Below are positions 35,432 to 44,067 of a DNA stretch of 64,000 nucleotides, piece by piece. The position numbers and the translations under genes were made by a program. The notes under the pieces were generated by a model. It ran no database searches. It was not told where the DNA came from and saw nothing but the letters and a program-made list of their open reading frames with translations. This DNA comes from JAJDXO01 sp965213765 (GTDB lineage: Bacteria; Pseudomonadota; Alphaproteobacteria; Rhodospirillales; UBA2165). Positions within the stretch are counted from its first letter, which is position 1, and each line of letters starts with the position of its first letter. The stretch lies in NCBI GenBank assembly GCA_965213765.1, contig OZ243926.1:1054001-1118000 (forward strand), in the 5' to 3' direction.

Positions 35432-35478
35432 AAAAAAATTCGGGCGCATGGAAGCTATTGCAATAGCCGCGCCCGAAT
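35432..35478 (-). terminator. Rho-independent terminator of the NHLP precursor gene
   Basis: On the minus strand a 10-bp stem, ATTCGGGCGC with GCGCCCGAAT, encloses a second palindrome, GCTATTGCAATAGC. A run of seven U residues follows at once. It lies about 50 nt after the precursor stop, so the precursor is transcribed largely on its own, apart from the exporter downstream. Confidence 0.88.
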
Positions 35479-35528
35479 TATCCGCATTGCATAGCCGCCC
35501 CGGCCCGGCCGGCAGCGGCGGTTGCCGT

Positions 35529-35783
35529 TCAGACGCCGCAGCAGCAAAGCCCGGCGGAGATCGCCTCAAGCTGCTCCTCGTCCATGACGGGATCCGGCGG
35601 CAAGGCGAGATGTACGGTGCGCATGTCGCTCTCATGCACCACGATATCGATATTGTCCGGAACCGAAATTCCGAATTCCTGGTTCATGACGCCTTTCGGA
35701 TCGGCGATAAGCTGCGCCCGGAACGCCGAATCCGTAGCGGCCTTGTCCGTAAGATGGACGCGCATGTCTTCTGCTGATTGCAT
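35529..35783 (-). CDS. NHLP (nitrile-hydratase-like leader) precursor peptide with LCCCGV core
   Basis: An 84-residue peptide. The leader resembles the nitrile hydratase alpha subunit: DKAATDSAFRAQLIADPKGV, NQEFGISVPDNIDIVVHESD. It ends DEEQLEAISAG and is followed by only LCCCGV. Cleavage after Ala-Gly by the C39 peptidase of the exporter would release LCCCGV, whose three adjacent cysteines suit a YcaO enzyme. A GGAGAG ribosome site lies 7 nt before the ATG; a sigma70-like promoter and a terminator frame the gene. The family link is strong; the product structure is inference. This is the likely substrate of the fused YcaO protein. Confidence 0.9.
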   Translation of the reverse strand: MQSAEDMRVHLTDKAATDSAFRAQLIADPKGVMNQEFGISVPDNIDIVVHESDMRTVHLALPPDPVMDEEQLEAISAGLCCCGV

Positions 35784-35849
35784 GATAACTCTCCTTCGCT
35801 GTCGGTCCTGATTGCGAAATTCGAAAGCCTATCCAACAGGACCGGAACT

Positions 35850-35879
35850 ATACTAAGCGGATTCTAGTCCTTGTGTCGA
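35850..35879 (-). promoter_or_regulatory. Sigma70-like promoter of the NHLP precursor gene
   Basis: Read on the minus strand, TCGACA (35879-35874) and TAGTAT (35855-35850) are separated by 18 nt, 67 nt upstream of the precursor ATG. Both hexamers are close to TTGACA/TATAAT (5 and 4 of 6). The remaining gap to the KamA-like gene stop (35880-36074) shows no gene. Confidence 0.5.
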
Positions 35880-36074
35880 GTAATTTCCAGCACCTTTATC
35901 TTGCCATCATGACAAGACTTTCTAGTTTCAGAGAATCGTCCCGAACCTGATGTTCCGCAGGCTAGGCGCCAAATAACTGGCGGTCGATAGCCGAGCGAAC
36001 TGTTCGGCCTGACCGTGTTGTAGCGCCAGCGCCGGCGTTCGATGAGCCCCTTCGCCTGCCGGTCTCACTCGGCG

Positions 36075-37421
36075 TCACTCGAAGAAAAAGCGTTCCTCGC
36101 CGAAGGCCGGCTCAAGTTGGTCGAGCCACGTCGCCTGAGGGTCGAACTTCGCGAAGAAGGGCCGGGCCACCCAGTCGGGATCGCGGCCCTGAAGGAAGCG
36201 GAGTATGAAGACCTTCTCGCCGCCCACTTCCTGTACGCCCGTCACCTCGACCTTGCCCGGAGTGGCGCTCATGGACGGCCCCCGGACGGTGCGGCACAGC
36301 CCCGACACCTGCCGGATCGCGTCGCGGAATATCTCCCAGCAGCGCACCAGCGGCACCTCGAAGTAATGCCGCGGGCCGGTATCTCGCTCCACGAACATGT
36401 AGTAGGGAATGATACCGAGGCGAACCTGCTCACGCCACATCTGCGCCCAGACGTTCGGGTCGTCGTTGATGTTGGCGAGTACCGGCGCCTGGCTGCGGAT
36501 GACCGCGCCGGTGTCCCGGATTCTGCGGATTGCGTCTTTTACGATGTCCGTGCGCAGCTCTTGCCCGTGGTTGAAGTGGGCCATGATCGCGACGTGGCGA
36601 CCGGACTCCACTAACTTCTCCATCAGCCGCAGCATGTCGTCGGCATCTTCATCGTTCACGAATCGGTGCGGCCAGAAGGTGAGGGACTTGGTGCCTATCC
36701 TGATATTCTGCACATGGTCCAATGCCGGATCGTCGATTATACGGCTGAGATACCGTTCCCATACCCGGGTTTTCATGATCATCGGGTCGCCGCCCGTCAC
36801 CAGGATGTCCGATACTTTTGGATGGGCGGCCAAATAGCGATGAAGGCGCTCGTCATCCTTCGCCGATATCTTCAACTCTTCGTCTTGCACGAATTGCGCC
36901 CAGCGGAAGCAAAAGGTGCAATAGGCGTGGCAGGTCTGTCCCTGGCTCGGAAAGAATAGAGCCGTTTCGTTGTACTTGTGCTGAATTCCCTCGAAAATTT
37001 CGCCGTCCTCGCGGGGGATATTGAGTTCCTGTTGCCCCGCCGGGTGAGGATTGAGCCGCGCGCGGATTTCGGCGACCGCGCGGTCCAATTCCTGCCTCGG
37101 GCTCTCCTGCACCAGAATATCGGCGATTCGGTCGAAGTCCGTCGCCTGCAACATACCCCGCTGCGGGAAGACCAGTTTGTAGACCGGGTCTTCCGGCACA
37201 TTGTCCCAATCGATCAGGTTGTCGACCACATAGTGGTTGGTGCGGAACGGCAGCACGGAACTGACAACGCGTATGGCGAACAGATCATCGTCCGATAGGC
37301 GCTGAATCTGCGGAATCGTGTCGAAATTTCTGGCGGTTATAGCCTGAAATTTAACGGGCTCCGACTGTTTTGATATAGGATCCGGAATGAACTGTTTCGA
37401 AGCGCTGGTGGTCAAAGACAT
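36075..37421 (-). CDS. KamA (lysine 2,3-aminomutase) family radical SAM protein
   Basis: A 448-residue radical SAM enzyme with CHAYCTFC (Cys164, 168, 171), the iron-sulfur motif. The PLP/SAM core includes DILVTGGDPMIMKT and HFNHGQEL. True lysine aminomutases have a PGGGGK-type loop near the C-terminal region that closes over lysine; here the matching part reads GPSMSATPGKVEVTG, and the segment PYYMFVERDTGPRHYFEVPL replaces the PYYIYQCD-type loop. The substrate is therefore uncertain (lysine, glutamate, a peptide residue). It precedes the NHLP precursor on the same strand. The start has a weak AAGGA site. Confidence 0.85.
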   Translation of the reverse strand: MSLTTSASKQFIPDPISKQSEPVKFQAITARNFDTIPQIQRLSDDDLFAIRVVSSVLPFRTNHYVVDNLIDWDNVPEDPVYKLVFPQRGMLQATDFDRIADILVQESPRQELDRAVAEIRARLNPHPAGQQELNIPREDGEIFEGIQHKYNETALFFPSQGQTCHAYCTFCFRWAQFVQDEELKISAKDDERLHRYLAAHPKVSDILVTGGDPMIMKTRVWERYLSRIIDDPALDHVQNIRIGTKSLTFWPHRFVNDEDADDMLRLMEKLVESGRHVAIMAHFNHGQELRTDIVKDAIRRIRDTGAVIRSQAPVLANINDDPNVWAQMWREQVRLGIIPYYMFVERDTGPRHYFEVPLVRCWEIFRDAIRQVSGLCRTVRGPSMSATPGKVEVTGVQEVGGEKVFILRFLQGRDPDWVARPFFAKFDPQATWLDQLEPAFGEERFFFE

Positions 37422-38227
37422 TTCAAGTACCGTCCTTCATTAATTGAGTGCTCACCGGAACGGCCGGGCGTTCGGAAAGCACGGCCCGCCTCCTGAAACG
37501 ATCTCCTGATCGTCATTGCCTCTGAATTAAACACCCGATGAGCGGATTTGTGAACAGCTTTTCATTCCCGGATAGGCCGGATAGGTCTGTGGCACCAGAT
37601 ACGGAAAAGCGCTCACGCAGATCGACCTCGACCTGCACCACCCGCCCTGCCGGAAGCCTCGGCGGCCGGTCCCAGCCGCACGGTTCGCCCGGCTATCGAG
37701 CGCCGGCCCCAGCCGCGGTGTTGCCGCCGGCAATCACATGAACGGGCCCTGCAAACGTCCGGGCTCTCTCACAGCAAATGGACCCATGATCGGGGGCAGG
37801 TCACGCCCCCCCCCTCGAATAACGGCGAAAACGCCTCCATCCCGCATCTCCGAACTCCAAACGAAACGCCAGCGGGTCTGAATCCAAAAGCACAAGCCGT
37901 CACAAAATCATCAAAAGCGATTCCTCTGTTTTTGCCCCCCCCCGATCGGCGAGCTGATTTTTCATGCGGTCGGATTTCGACCATTGGCAGGGCCTTCGGG
38001 GCCTGCCGGGCCATTGATGACGCTGGCGGTAGGCTCTTGAGGCGTGTGGGGGGCGAACCGGCCAGCATTTTCTTGATGGTTGGGCCGTCACCGGCATTTT
38101 GGGCGCGCGCGGCTCGCTCCGGCGTTGTGCCGGGTCCGCTTCGTTGTGGTGATCGGTCGCGCCGGGGTCAGCCGGGCGCTGCTGGCGGCGGCATGGCGAG
38201 GTTCATCCGCTGGCGCGGGATTACGCT
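37422..38227. other. Gene-poor junction between the KamA-like gene and the recombinase element
   Basis: About 800 nt with no convincing gene. It holds the upstream region of the KamA-like gene, two long C runs at 37805 and 37937, and the sequence beyond the left end of the recombinase pseudogene. I see no tRNA, terminator or clear inverted repeat that would define an element border. Confidence 0.5.
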
Positions 38228-39261
38228 TCATACTACACCTCTGCTGTTCCGATCATGGCACGGCCGGTCTATCGTCTGCCGTCGCGAGAGCCATTGTCCA
38301 GGTCTTTTCGTCGGTGGGGGGTCGGGGATTTCAAACAGGCAGTAGCCGGCGTCGCAATAGACGTGTCCGCGCAAGAGCCCGGCCTTGCGCCATTTATGGA
38401 TGGTGCTGCCGGCCACGCCGAGCTGCCCGGCGATTTCGTCGCGCCGCAACAATCCGCGATCGCGCAGCCGCTGATAGCGTGACTTCAGGGCGTAGCGCCC
38501 CCGCACCACTCCGACCAACTTCGCGGTGAAGGCGAGGCCGTAACCGCTTCGGTGCCCGCGCTCATTGAGGATTTTGGCGACCTCGCCGTCGGTATGGTCA
38601 TCCAGCAGCCTGTCGATTTCGGCGACCACCTCTTCGCTGGTTTTGTGCATCTCGCATCCGAGTGGATCCGGCGTCCAGGTGAGCTGTCGGGTTGCGCCGC
38701 CGCGCAGACGCACGCCCAGGCTCCGTGTTGCCTTGGTAATCGTCACGTCCTCGATCAGCAGCCGCGCCATCCGCTTGCGCTCGCGGTGCGGCGTCGCCGG
38801 ATCGTTCCACAGCCGGGGGAAGTCGCTGGCCAGTGCGAGGATCCGCTCGCGCTGCCCGTCTTCCAACCCCTGGCCTGGCCCGGCTCGGCGCGGCCACGCT
38901 CAAGCTCGTGCTGAGCCTCGTCCAGAGCCCGGAGCTTCGCGTTCCACTCCGCCTCCAGCACGTCGGCGACCATCCGGTTGTCGGGATGGGCCTGCATGAA
39001 CCGCTGCCGCGCCAGATCTGCTTCCTCGCGGGCGCGCTGCACCCGCTGGGCGCGCCACAGATCGGCCTCCTCGGCGCGCGCGGCAAGTTCGTCCTGCACC
39101 TGCAACGCCACGTCCAGCGCCACGGCCCGCTCTCGCAGCGCGTACTGGCGTCGCGTGCTCTCGGCATGCTCGAACACCTGGCGCACGGTGGACTGACGCA
39201 CATACAGGTAGGCGTCGCGGCTCAAATGGCCCGCGGTCACCTTCTGGTGGACGCCGCTCAT
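38228..39261 (-). pseudogene. Serine recombinase, copy 1: internal deletion plus frameshift
   Basis: This copy starts MSGVHQKVTAGHLSRDAYLY at 39261 and keeps the catalytic-serine segment YVRQSTVRQ. It jumps straight from RAVAL to DVALQVQDEL, losing 350 codons of the catalytic and recombinase domain present in the second copy. Near 38870 a 1-nt frameshift separates ...ERGRAEPGQ from the C-terminal half, DGQRERILALASDFPRLWND. That half includes LNERGHRSGYGLAFTAKLV and a HTH-like TIHKWRKAGLLRGHVYCDAG to the stop at 38228. The deletion is in frame (1050 bp) but removes the resolvase core, so the protein is inactive. The C-terminal half lost in copy 2 survives only here. Confidence 0.85.
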
Positions 39262-39566
39262 GCCGGCTCCCCCTCCATATGGCCGTTGAGCATGGCGATC
39301 AAGATGTCGATCGCCGACGTCTCGATCCCGCCGGGCAGCGGTCCGGGCGAGGCGCCCGTGCATACGGCGGCGACCGGCGGCGCGGGCAGCGCGGCGAAGT
39401 CGTGCAGCCAGGCCGCGACGCCGCGCAGCGCCACCACGGCGCTTCCGGGGCGGTCGTGGACAGCGCCGGGTTCGACGGCGTGACGGCGCATCCGCTCGTA
39501 ACCATGCCCGTAGGCGGAATGCTCCGCCGCCGGGAGCGCGGCGCATGGCGGGCTGTGCATCGTCAT
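39258..39566 (-). CDS. Small element-encoded protein (copy 1)
   Basis: A 102-residue frame starting MTMHSPPCAALPAAEHSAYG at an ATG overlapping the upstream HTH gene stop (ATGA), and ending at a TGA that overlaps the recombinase start. Such double overlaps mark a three-gene translational unit. The body has AIDILIAMLNGHMEGEPA near its end. I recognise no fold or function; it is identical to the copy at 56033-56341. Confidence 0.6.
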   Translation of the reverse strand: MTMHSPPCAALPAAEHSAYGHGYERMRRHAVEPGAVHDRPGSAVVALRGVAAWLHDFAALPAPPVAAVCTGASPGPLPGGIETSAIDILIAMLNGHMEGEPA

Positions 39567-40021
39567 CGTTTTTTTTCCCGTGCGAGAGCGCGGTCGATGC
39601 TGCTGCGATGGACCGAGATGCCGAAGCGGTCGCGCACCAGCTCGACCAGATCGGCGGCAGTCAGCTCCGGCCGCTCGCTCTTCGCCGCCCGCAACGCCTC
39701 GACCACCTCGTCGCGGAGCTTGTGCGGCCGGCGGGGACCCGGCCGGTCCGGCAGCAGGCCCGGCAGCCCGCCCGCTTCGTAGGCGCGCTGCGCCTGATAC
39801 CAGGTGGGGCGCGAGACGCCGAAGCTGGCCGCGGCGTGGCTCACCGGCACGCCGTCCTCGCGCACCCGGCGCAGCATCTCGTAGCGAACCTGGAGCAGGT
39901 CGCGAGGGTCGAAGAACCCGTTCGACAGGAACAACTCGTCGCGCACCGTCTCGGCGTGCGGGTTCAGGCAACCATGCTCCTTGAGGGAGCGGGTCTTTGC
40001 GTCGGCGGGGCGTCTGGCCAT
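39563..40021 (-). CDS. Helix-turn-helix protein of the recombinase element (copy 1)
   Basis: A 152-residue DNA-binding protein of the mobile element. VRYEMLRRVREDGVPVSHAA then ASFGVSRPTWYQAQRAYEAG is a helix-turn-helix of the IS-type winged fold, followed by a LTAADLVELVRDRFGISVHR stretch like the second HTH of IS630/IS481-type leaders. There is no DDE catalytic core, so this is an accessory rather than a transposase. Identical to 56338-56796. A long A/T-rich region with no genes lies upstream (40022-40203). Confidence 0.75.
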   Translation of the reverse strand: MARRPADAKTRSLKEHGCLNPHAETVRDELFLSNGFFDPRDLLQVRYEMLRRVREDGVPVSHAAASFGVSRPTWYQAQRAYEAGGLPGLLPDRPGPRRPHKLRDEVVEALRAAKSERPELTAADLVELVRDRFGISVHRSSIDRALAREKKR

Positions 40022-40203
40022 GACGGGGACTCCGTGTAAAAGGGAATGTAAATATATTTATGCACATATCCGCCACCACATCAAGCCCCGCCTTCGCCTG
40101 CATAGGAGAAAATATGACAGAATGTGAAGGATTATTCTCAACCAATACCGCCTTCCCAGCAGTTTTGATGTCTTGCGCCTTCCACTCATGCGAAAAAACG
40201 TTC

Positions 40204-40629
40204 TTACACATTAGGCAAAATCTCCTTGACAGTCTCCGCCCCGCCGTCGGTCTCCCCGCCAGCACAATCGTCCCCATCCAGGCTGTCCAGCAATGCCGCC
40301 AGCGCCAGCAGATCCGAGACACGGAACGCCGACCGGCCCGCCGCGACCTTCGCAAGTGGATCCACCGCGGCGACGCTCGTAAAAGCCTGACGAACCGTGC
40401 GCAGCGTCCCGTCGTCAGCCGCGTAATGGACCAGCCCCACCCCCAGCATCGACGTGATCTCGATCAGCTCGAACTCACGCCCGTGAAGAGGATGAAACGG
40501 ATGCGTCACCCGAAAGCGGTGATTCTCAATACACAGAGGAGGTGCAGTTGAAAGCTCATTACCGCCGCCAGGAGGTGTGCGCTGGCGGCACCGAGCACGA
40601 GCATGGTCTGGCGCCCGTGGTTGGTGCAA
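40204..40629 (-). CDS. DUF5372-like element protein (copy 1)
   Basis: The conserved core CIENHRFRVTHPFHPLHGRE is followed by FELIEITSMLGVGLVHYAAD and an alanine-rich helical end. This short protein accompanies recombinase-type mobile elements; its function is unknown. The true start is unclear: the open frame begins upstream in foreign sequence past the repeat border at 40619, and no ATG precedes the core inside the repeat. Confidence 0.55.
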   Translation of the reverse strand: MHQPRAPDHARARCRQRTPPGGGNELSTAPPLCIENHRFRVTHPFHPLHGREFELIEITSMLGVGLVHYAADDGTLRTVRQAFTSVAAVDPLAKVAAGRSAFRVSDLLALAALLDSLDGDDCAGGETDGGAETVKEILPNV

Positions 40630-40734
40630 GACGCACCGGCATGAACCGCTCTGCGAGGGGAGGGGCTCGGTAACGACCCCTCCTACTCGGCCGCCACACG
40701 AAAAACTCCTCGCTCGCGCTCGCCGTGGGTTTCC

Positions 40735-40990
40735 ATGCTCGCCGAGCGTCCACCGCCGGTCTCCACCACGGGTACCCTGGGCCGGCTGCGCGAGAACCTA
40801 TTCTCGAACTGGTTCAACACCGTGCTCACGCTGCTGGCGTTGTACCTGATGTGGACCATCATCCCGCCGTTCATCGACTGGGCGTTCATCCACGCCGACG
40901 GGAGCGGCGGCACCGGCCGCGAATGCACGACCGAAGGCGCGTGCTGGGCCTGGCTGGACCAGCGCGACGCCCAGTTCCCTTTCGATGGTA
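40735..40990 (+). pseudogene. 5' fragment of an amino-acid ABC transporter permease gene (AapM-like)
   Basis: The frame encodes GTLGRLRENLFSNWFNTVLT then LLALYLMWTIIPPFIDWAFI and GGTGRECTTEGACWAWLDQR, which strongly resembles the N-terminus of AapM/AapQ permeases of general L-amino-acid transporters (first helix, then the ACWA motif). It stops matching near 40975-40990, where the sequence becomes the antisense of an NHLP leader. No transporter partners are near, so it is a stray fragment brought in by rearrangement. Confidence 0.7.
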
Positions 40991-41097
40991 TTCTTGGGAT
41001 TCGCGGGCAGGCGTTCGCGAAAATCGCTGTCTTCATCCGTTTTCGATACGAGCAAATCAGCTGTATCGACGAGTTTTTTTGCGGCTTATTCCGTTAC
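40980..41097 (-). pseudogene. Relic of a second NHLP precursor leader
   Basis: Read from 41097 on the minus strand, the codons give VTE, a stop (TAA), then AAKKLVDTADLLVSKTDEDS and DFRERLPANPKNTIERELG, the clear pattern of a nitrile-hydratase-like leader. An intact GGAGG site (41103-41107) lies 5 nt before the GTA, as if GTG/ATG became GTA and a CAA codon became TAA. The leader then breaks off inside the AapM-like fragment, so the core is lost. It lies 30 nt after the stop of the exporter ABC gene. The basis is sequence; the claim of decay rests on the start and stop changes. Confidence 0.7.
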
Positions 41098-41127
41098 CGC
41101 AGCCTCCGGTCGGTTTGCAAATCCCCA

Positions 41128-44067
41128 TCAGGCGACCTGTCTCTTGACCAGTTCCCCGAACACGCCGTCGATCTCCATCAGTTCGCTGAAAGAGCCGGTT
41201 TCGACGATTTTTCCGGCCTGTAGCACATAAATACGATCGGCCTGTTCGAGTGTGGACAGACGGTGGGCAATGACGAGCCGGGTCGATGTCAAGGCTGTGA
41301 GGCTCTTCATCACGTTGGCCTGGTTTTCGTTATCCAGCCAATTGGTTGCCTCGTCGAGCAGCATAATGCGCGGGCTGCCGATCACCGAACGGGCGATCGT
41401 GATGCGCTGACTCTCGCCGCCCGACAGGACGGATCCGGTACCGACCATCGTCATCATGCCCATAGGCATGCTCTTGATCTGGTCTTCGACTTCGGCGGTC
41501 CGGGCCGCCGCCCAGACATCCTCGCTCGCCACCTCATTGCGGTAGCCGACCAGATTGTCCCAGAGGTCCTGGGGATGAAGGTCGACCGATTGCGGCACCG
41601 CGCCGATTTTCCGGCGCACCTGTTTCAGGTTCAGCTGTCTCAGATCGCGCCCATCATAATACACCGCACCGACGGTGGGCTGGTCGATTCCGAGCGCGAG
41701 CCGGAAAAGCGTGCTCTTGCCGGCGCCGGACTCGCCCGCGATCGCGATGAATTCGCCGGGACGGGCGCGAATCGTGACATCGTCGAGAATCAGCGGACCG
41801 TCTGGGTCGTAACGAAAGGAAACGCGGTCGAACAGAATGTCGCCACCCAGATAGTCTACCGGTTCCCCTTCGGCCTCGGTTTCGGGAACTGCGGCGAGAA
41901 ACGGGCGCAACTGATCGAACGCCGGCAGCATGGCGGCTAGGGTACCGAAAGACTCGCCGAGCCGGGCAACGGCGGACTGGAAAACGATGAAAACGGTGTA
42001 AACGACGAGAAAATCGCCGATCGGGACTTCCCGGTCTCCCACCGCAGCCACTGCGAACAGCAGAATCCCACCGGCGAGAAAGGGGAGTGCAGCGCCGAAT
42101 GCCCGAGAGTGCCCCTCAAACGCGCCCATTTCGATCTCCGCGCGTTTCTGCTCGCGATAATCCCGCGCCCAGATGGCGTAAGCCGATCCTTCCGCATTTT
42201 CCACACGCAGCTTGGCGATACCGCCCACGATCTGGAACAGCCGGCCGGAGACGCGGCGTGTTGCGCCAATCATCCGCCCGTAAGGCGAAATCTGGCGCAG
42301 CCCGAGGAGCACCACGATCAGCAGCGAAGCAAAACTGAAGAACAGGGTGACGAAGCCGAGAGTGGCATCGTACAGGAAAATCACGCCGAAAACCGGAAGC
42401 AGAAAAACGATCGACAGCAGGCTGTTGGCGACGACCCCCTGCAAGCCGTCGCGAAGGCTCCGGAATGTCTTTCCCGACATGGCCAGATCGCCGGTCGGAT
42501 GGCGGCTCAGAACGCTCCGCGGAAGGCGCATGAGGCGGTCCCAGTAGGCGGCTTCGGCCCGCGTCGCCGCGCGCCCGTCGAACCGCATCATCGCCGTGCC
42601 TTGAAGCAGGTGCAGCAAGGCGCCGAGCAGGCCGAATCCCGCCAGCGCCACAACCACCGCGTAGAGCGCCTCGCCGCTTCCGCCCGCCGCTATATGATTC
42701 GCGACGAAACCGAGCGAAAGCGCCGGCAGCAGTTTGATCAGGCCGCCCGGCAGCCCGGCAAACACCAGTCGCGCCAGATCCCCGGCCGATCCGCGCAGGG
42801 CGCTTCTCAGCAGGTCCGCCGGCTCCGCGATCCGCTCCGGCAAGGGCCGGTAGAACATCCAAGCTTCGTCCCCCAGCGCCGCGGCGCGGGCCGCCGTAAC
42901 CCGAACGCTTCGCTTGCTGACCGGGTCAATTGCCCGGTAGCGCCCGAACATTCCCGGCAACAGCGCCACGGGCTCGCCGTCCTCGGCGCGAAATACCAGC
43001 ATCGCAATGCTGTCGCTACGCCACCAATCGCCCTCATTCTTGAAGCTGATGCGCCGGGCGCGTACGCCCGACGCATCGAGAATGTCGACGAGGCCGACCG
43101 GATCCTCGGAAGGCCCCGAGCGCACCGGAATCCTGAAATCGATGCCTTCGTGACGGCCGATGATGTGCAGGACGTCAGCCAGTGCCGTGTCCTCGCCCCT
43201 GTCTTCCCCGTCAATCGGCAGGTCGTAGATGTTCAAAAGCCGCTGCCGCGCGGCTTTTTCGGCCGTCCGGCGGCTTATTGTCCGCGCGTGTTCGAGATTC
43301 GCATCGTCGACCACAGCCAATCGACGATTAATGCGTTCCAGGGCGAAAGCCGTTGCGTGGAACGAGGCAAGCGCCGACAGCAGCATGCCTTGCTGCGCCA
43401 GGGATTCCGTAGACCTGCCCGAAATGATCGTCTCGTCGAACAAGGTGAGCCAGCTCGTCCGGGTCAGCGGTATAACCGCTTCGGGCGGGCCGCTCGCTTC
43501 GGTATGTTCCGCCTGGTCGACGATATCCATGTACAGGCTGCTGCCGGGTGGCGGATCGGAGACCCATACCACACCGCGCCGTACGGACAAGGTACACGGG
43601 TCCAGGGTCCGCGTCATGCCGGGTTCGGCCAGCGCGGTCGGCCGCGGAATACGGCTGACGAAACGCGAAAGCGTGTCCGTAATTTCGGTCAGCCAGATAT
43701 CGGTCTGTACCGCCAGTTCCGCCGGATCGACGTCGGACAACGAGGATGCCGGCAACCGCTTCAGAAGGGTGTCCGACAATCCCTTGGCAATCAGGCTGAG
43801 TGTCGTGGCTTCCCCGGTGTCTTGTTCGTCCGGTGCGACACCCGGCAGCAACGAGCCCGCTTCGCGGCGCAGCAGATGGTACGGCGGCGCCTGCTCCACC
43901 CCGTCGCTGGATTCGATCAGGAACAGGTCGACGGCGCCCCGCTCGATAAACCAAACGCTATCCGTGTCGTCGAGCTTGACCGGCAGGTTGCCGGCGCAGG
44001 GCACGGACGTGCCGGAGCGGGTGGCGAGCTCGGCTAACGATATGTATTCCGGCCGCGCGTCCTGCAT
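41128..44067 (-). CDS. NHLM-type export ABC transporter, ATP-binding/permease
   Basis: About 979 residues from the ATG at 44067, which overlaps the upstream stop as TGATG; the longer open frame upstream is not homologous. A large N-terminal part (to ~residue 420) is unlike usual ABC proteins but typical of NHLM exporter subunits, which carry a cyclic-nucleotide-binding-like sensor: SVWFIERGAVDLFLIESSDG. Membrane helices follow. The nucleotide-binding domain has Walker A GESGAGKST, signature VLSGGESQRI and Walker B IMLLDEATNWLD. It is one half of the exporter, working with the C39-ABC protein. The relic precursor lies behind it. Confidence 0.9.
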   Translation of the reverse strand: MQDARPEYISLAELATRSGTSVPCAGNLPVKLDDTDSVWFIERGAVDLFLIESSDGVEQAPPYHLLRREAGSLLPGVAPDEQDTGEATTLSLIAKGLSDTLLKRLPASSLSDVDPAELAVQTDIWLTEITDTLSRFVSRIPRPTALAEPGMTRTLDPCTLSVRRGVVWVSDPPPGSSLYMDIVDQAEHTEASGPPEAVIPLTRTSWLTLFDETIISGRSTESLAQQGMLLSALASFHATAFALERINRRLAVVDDANLEHARTISRRTAEKAARQRLLNIYDLPIDGEDRGEDTALADVLHIIGRHEGIDFRIPVRSGPSEDPVGLVDILDASGVRARRISFKNEGDWWRSDSIAMLVFRAEDGEPVALLPGMFGRYRAIDPVSKRSVRVTAARAAALGDEAWMFYRPLPERIAEPADLLRSALRGSAGDLARLVFAGLPGGLIKLLPALSLGFVANHIAAGGSGEALYAVVVALAGFGLLGALLHLLQGTAMMRFDGRAATRAEAAYWDRLMRLPRSVLSRHPTGDLAMSGKTFRSLRDGLQGVVANSLLSIVFLLPVFGVIFLYDATLGFVTLFFSFASLLIVVLLGLRQISPYGRMIGATRRVSGRLFQIVGGIAKLRVENAEGSAYAIWARDYREQKRAEIEMGAFEGHSRAFGAALPFLAGGILLFAVAAVGDREVPIGDFLVVYTVFIVFQSAVARLGESFGTLAAMLPAFDQLRPFLAAVPETEAEGEPVDYLGGDILFDRVSFRYDPDGPLILDDVTIRARPGEFIAIAGESGAGKSTLFRLALGIDQPTVGAVYYDGRDLRQLNLKQVRRKIGAVPQSVDLHPQDLWDNLVGYRNEVASEDVWAAARTAEVEDQIKSMPMGMMTMVGTGSVLSGGESQRITIARSVIGSPRIMLLDEATNWLDNENQANVMKSLTALTSTRLVIAHRLSTLEQADRIYVLQAGKIVETGSFSELMEIDGVFGELVKRQVA

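Larger units (their letters stand above)
38884..40619 (-). repeat. Recombinase-element repeat, copy 1 (1.7 kb, carries the deletion)
   Basis: This segment matches 54609-57394 apparently base for base (I compared several long stretches), except for one 1050-bp deletion at 39114-39119. The left border is inside the recombinase gene. The right border, at 40619, lies in a fragment of the IS1380 transposase end, so copy 1 was made from a configuration like that of copy 2. Confidence 0.85.

Noticed and set aside
37769..38068. 99-codon minus-strand frame between the KamA-like gene and the recombinase
   Set aside because: No motif, no ribosome site and odd composition; possibly junk beyond the element end.
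39258..40355. 365-codon frame covering the small protein and beyond (also at 56033-57130)
   Set aside because: Only the last 102 codons, starting at the ATGA overlap, look coding; the rest is a shadow of the HTH gene.
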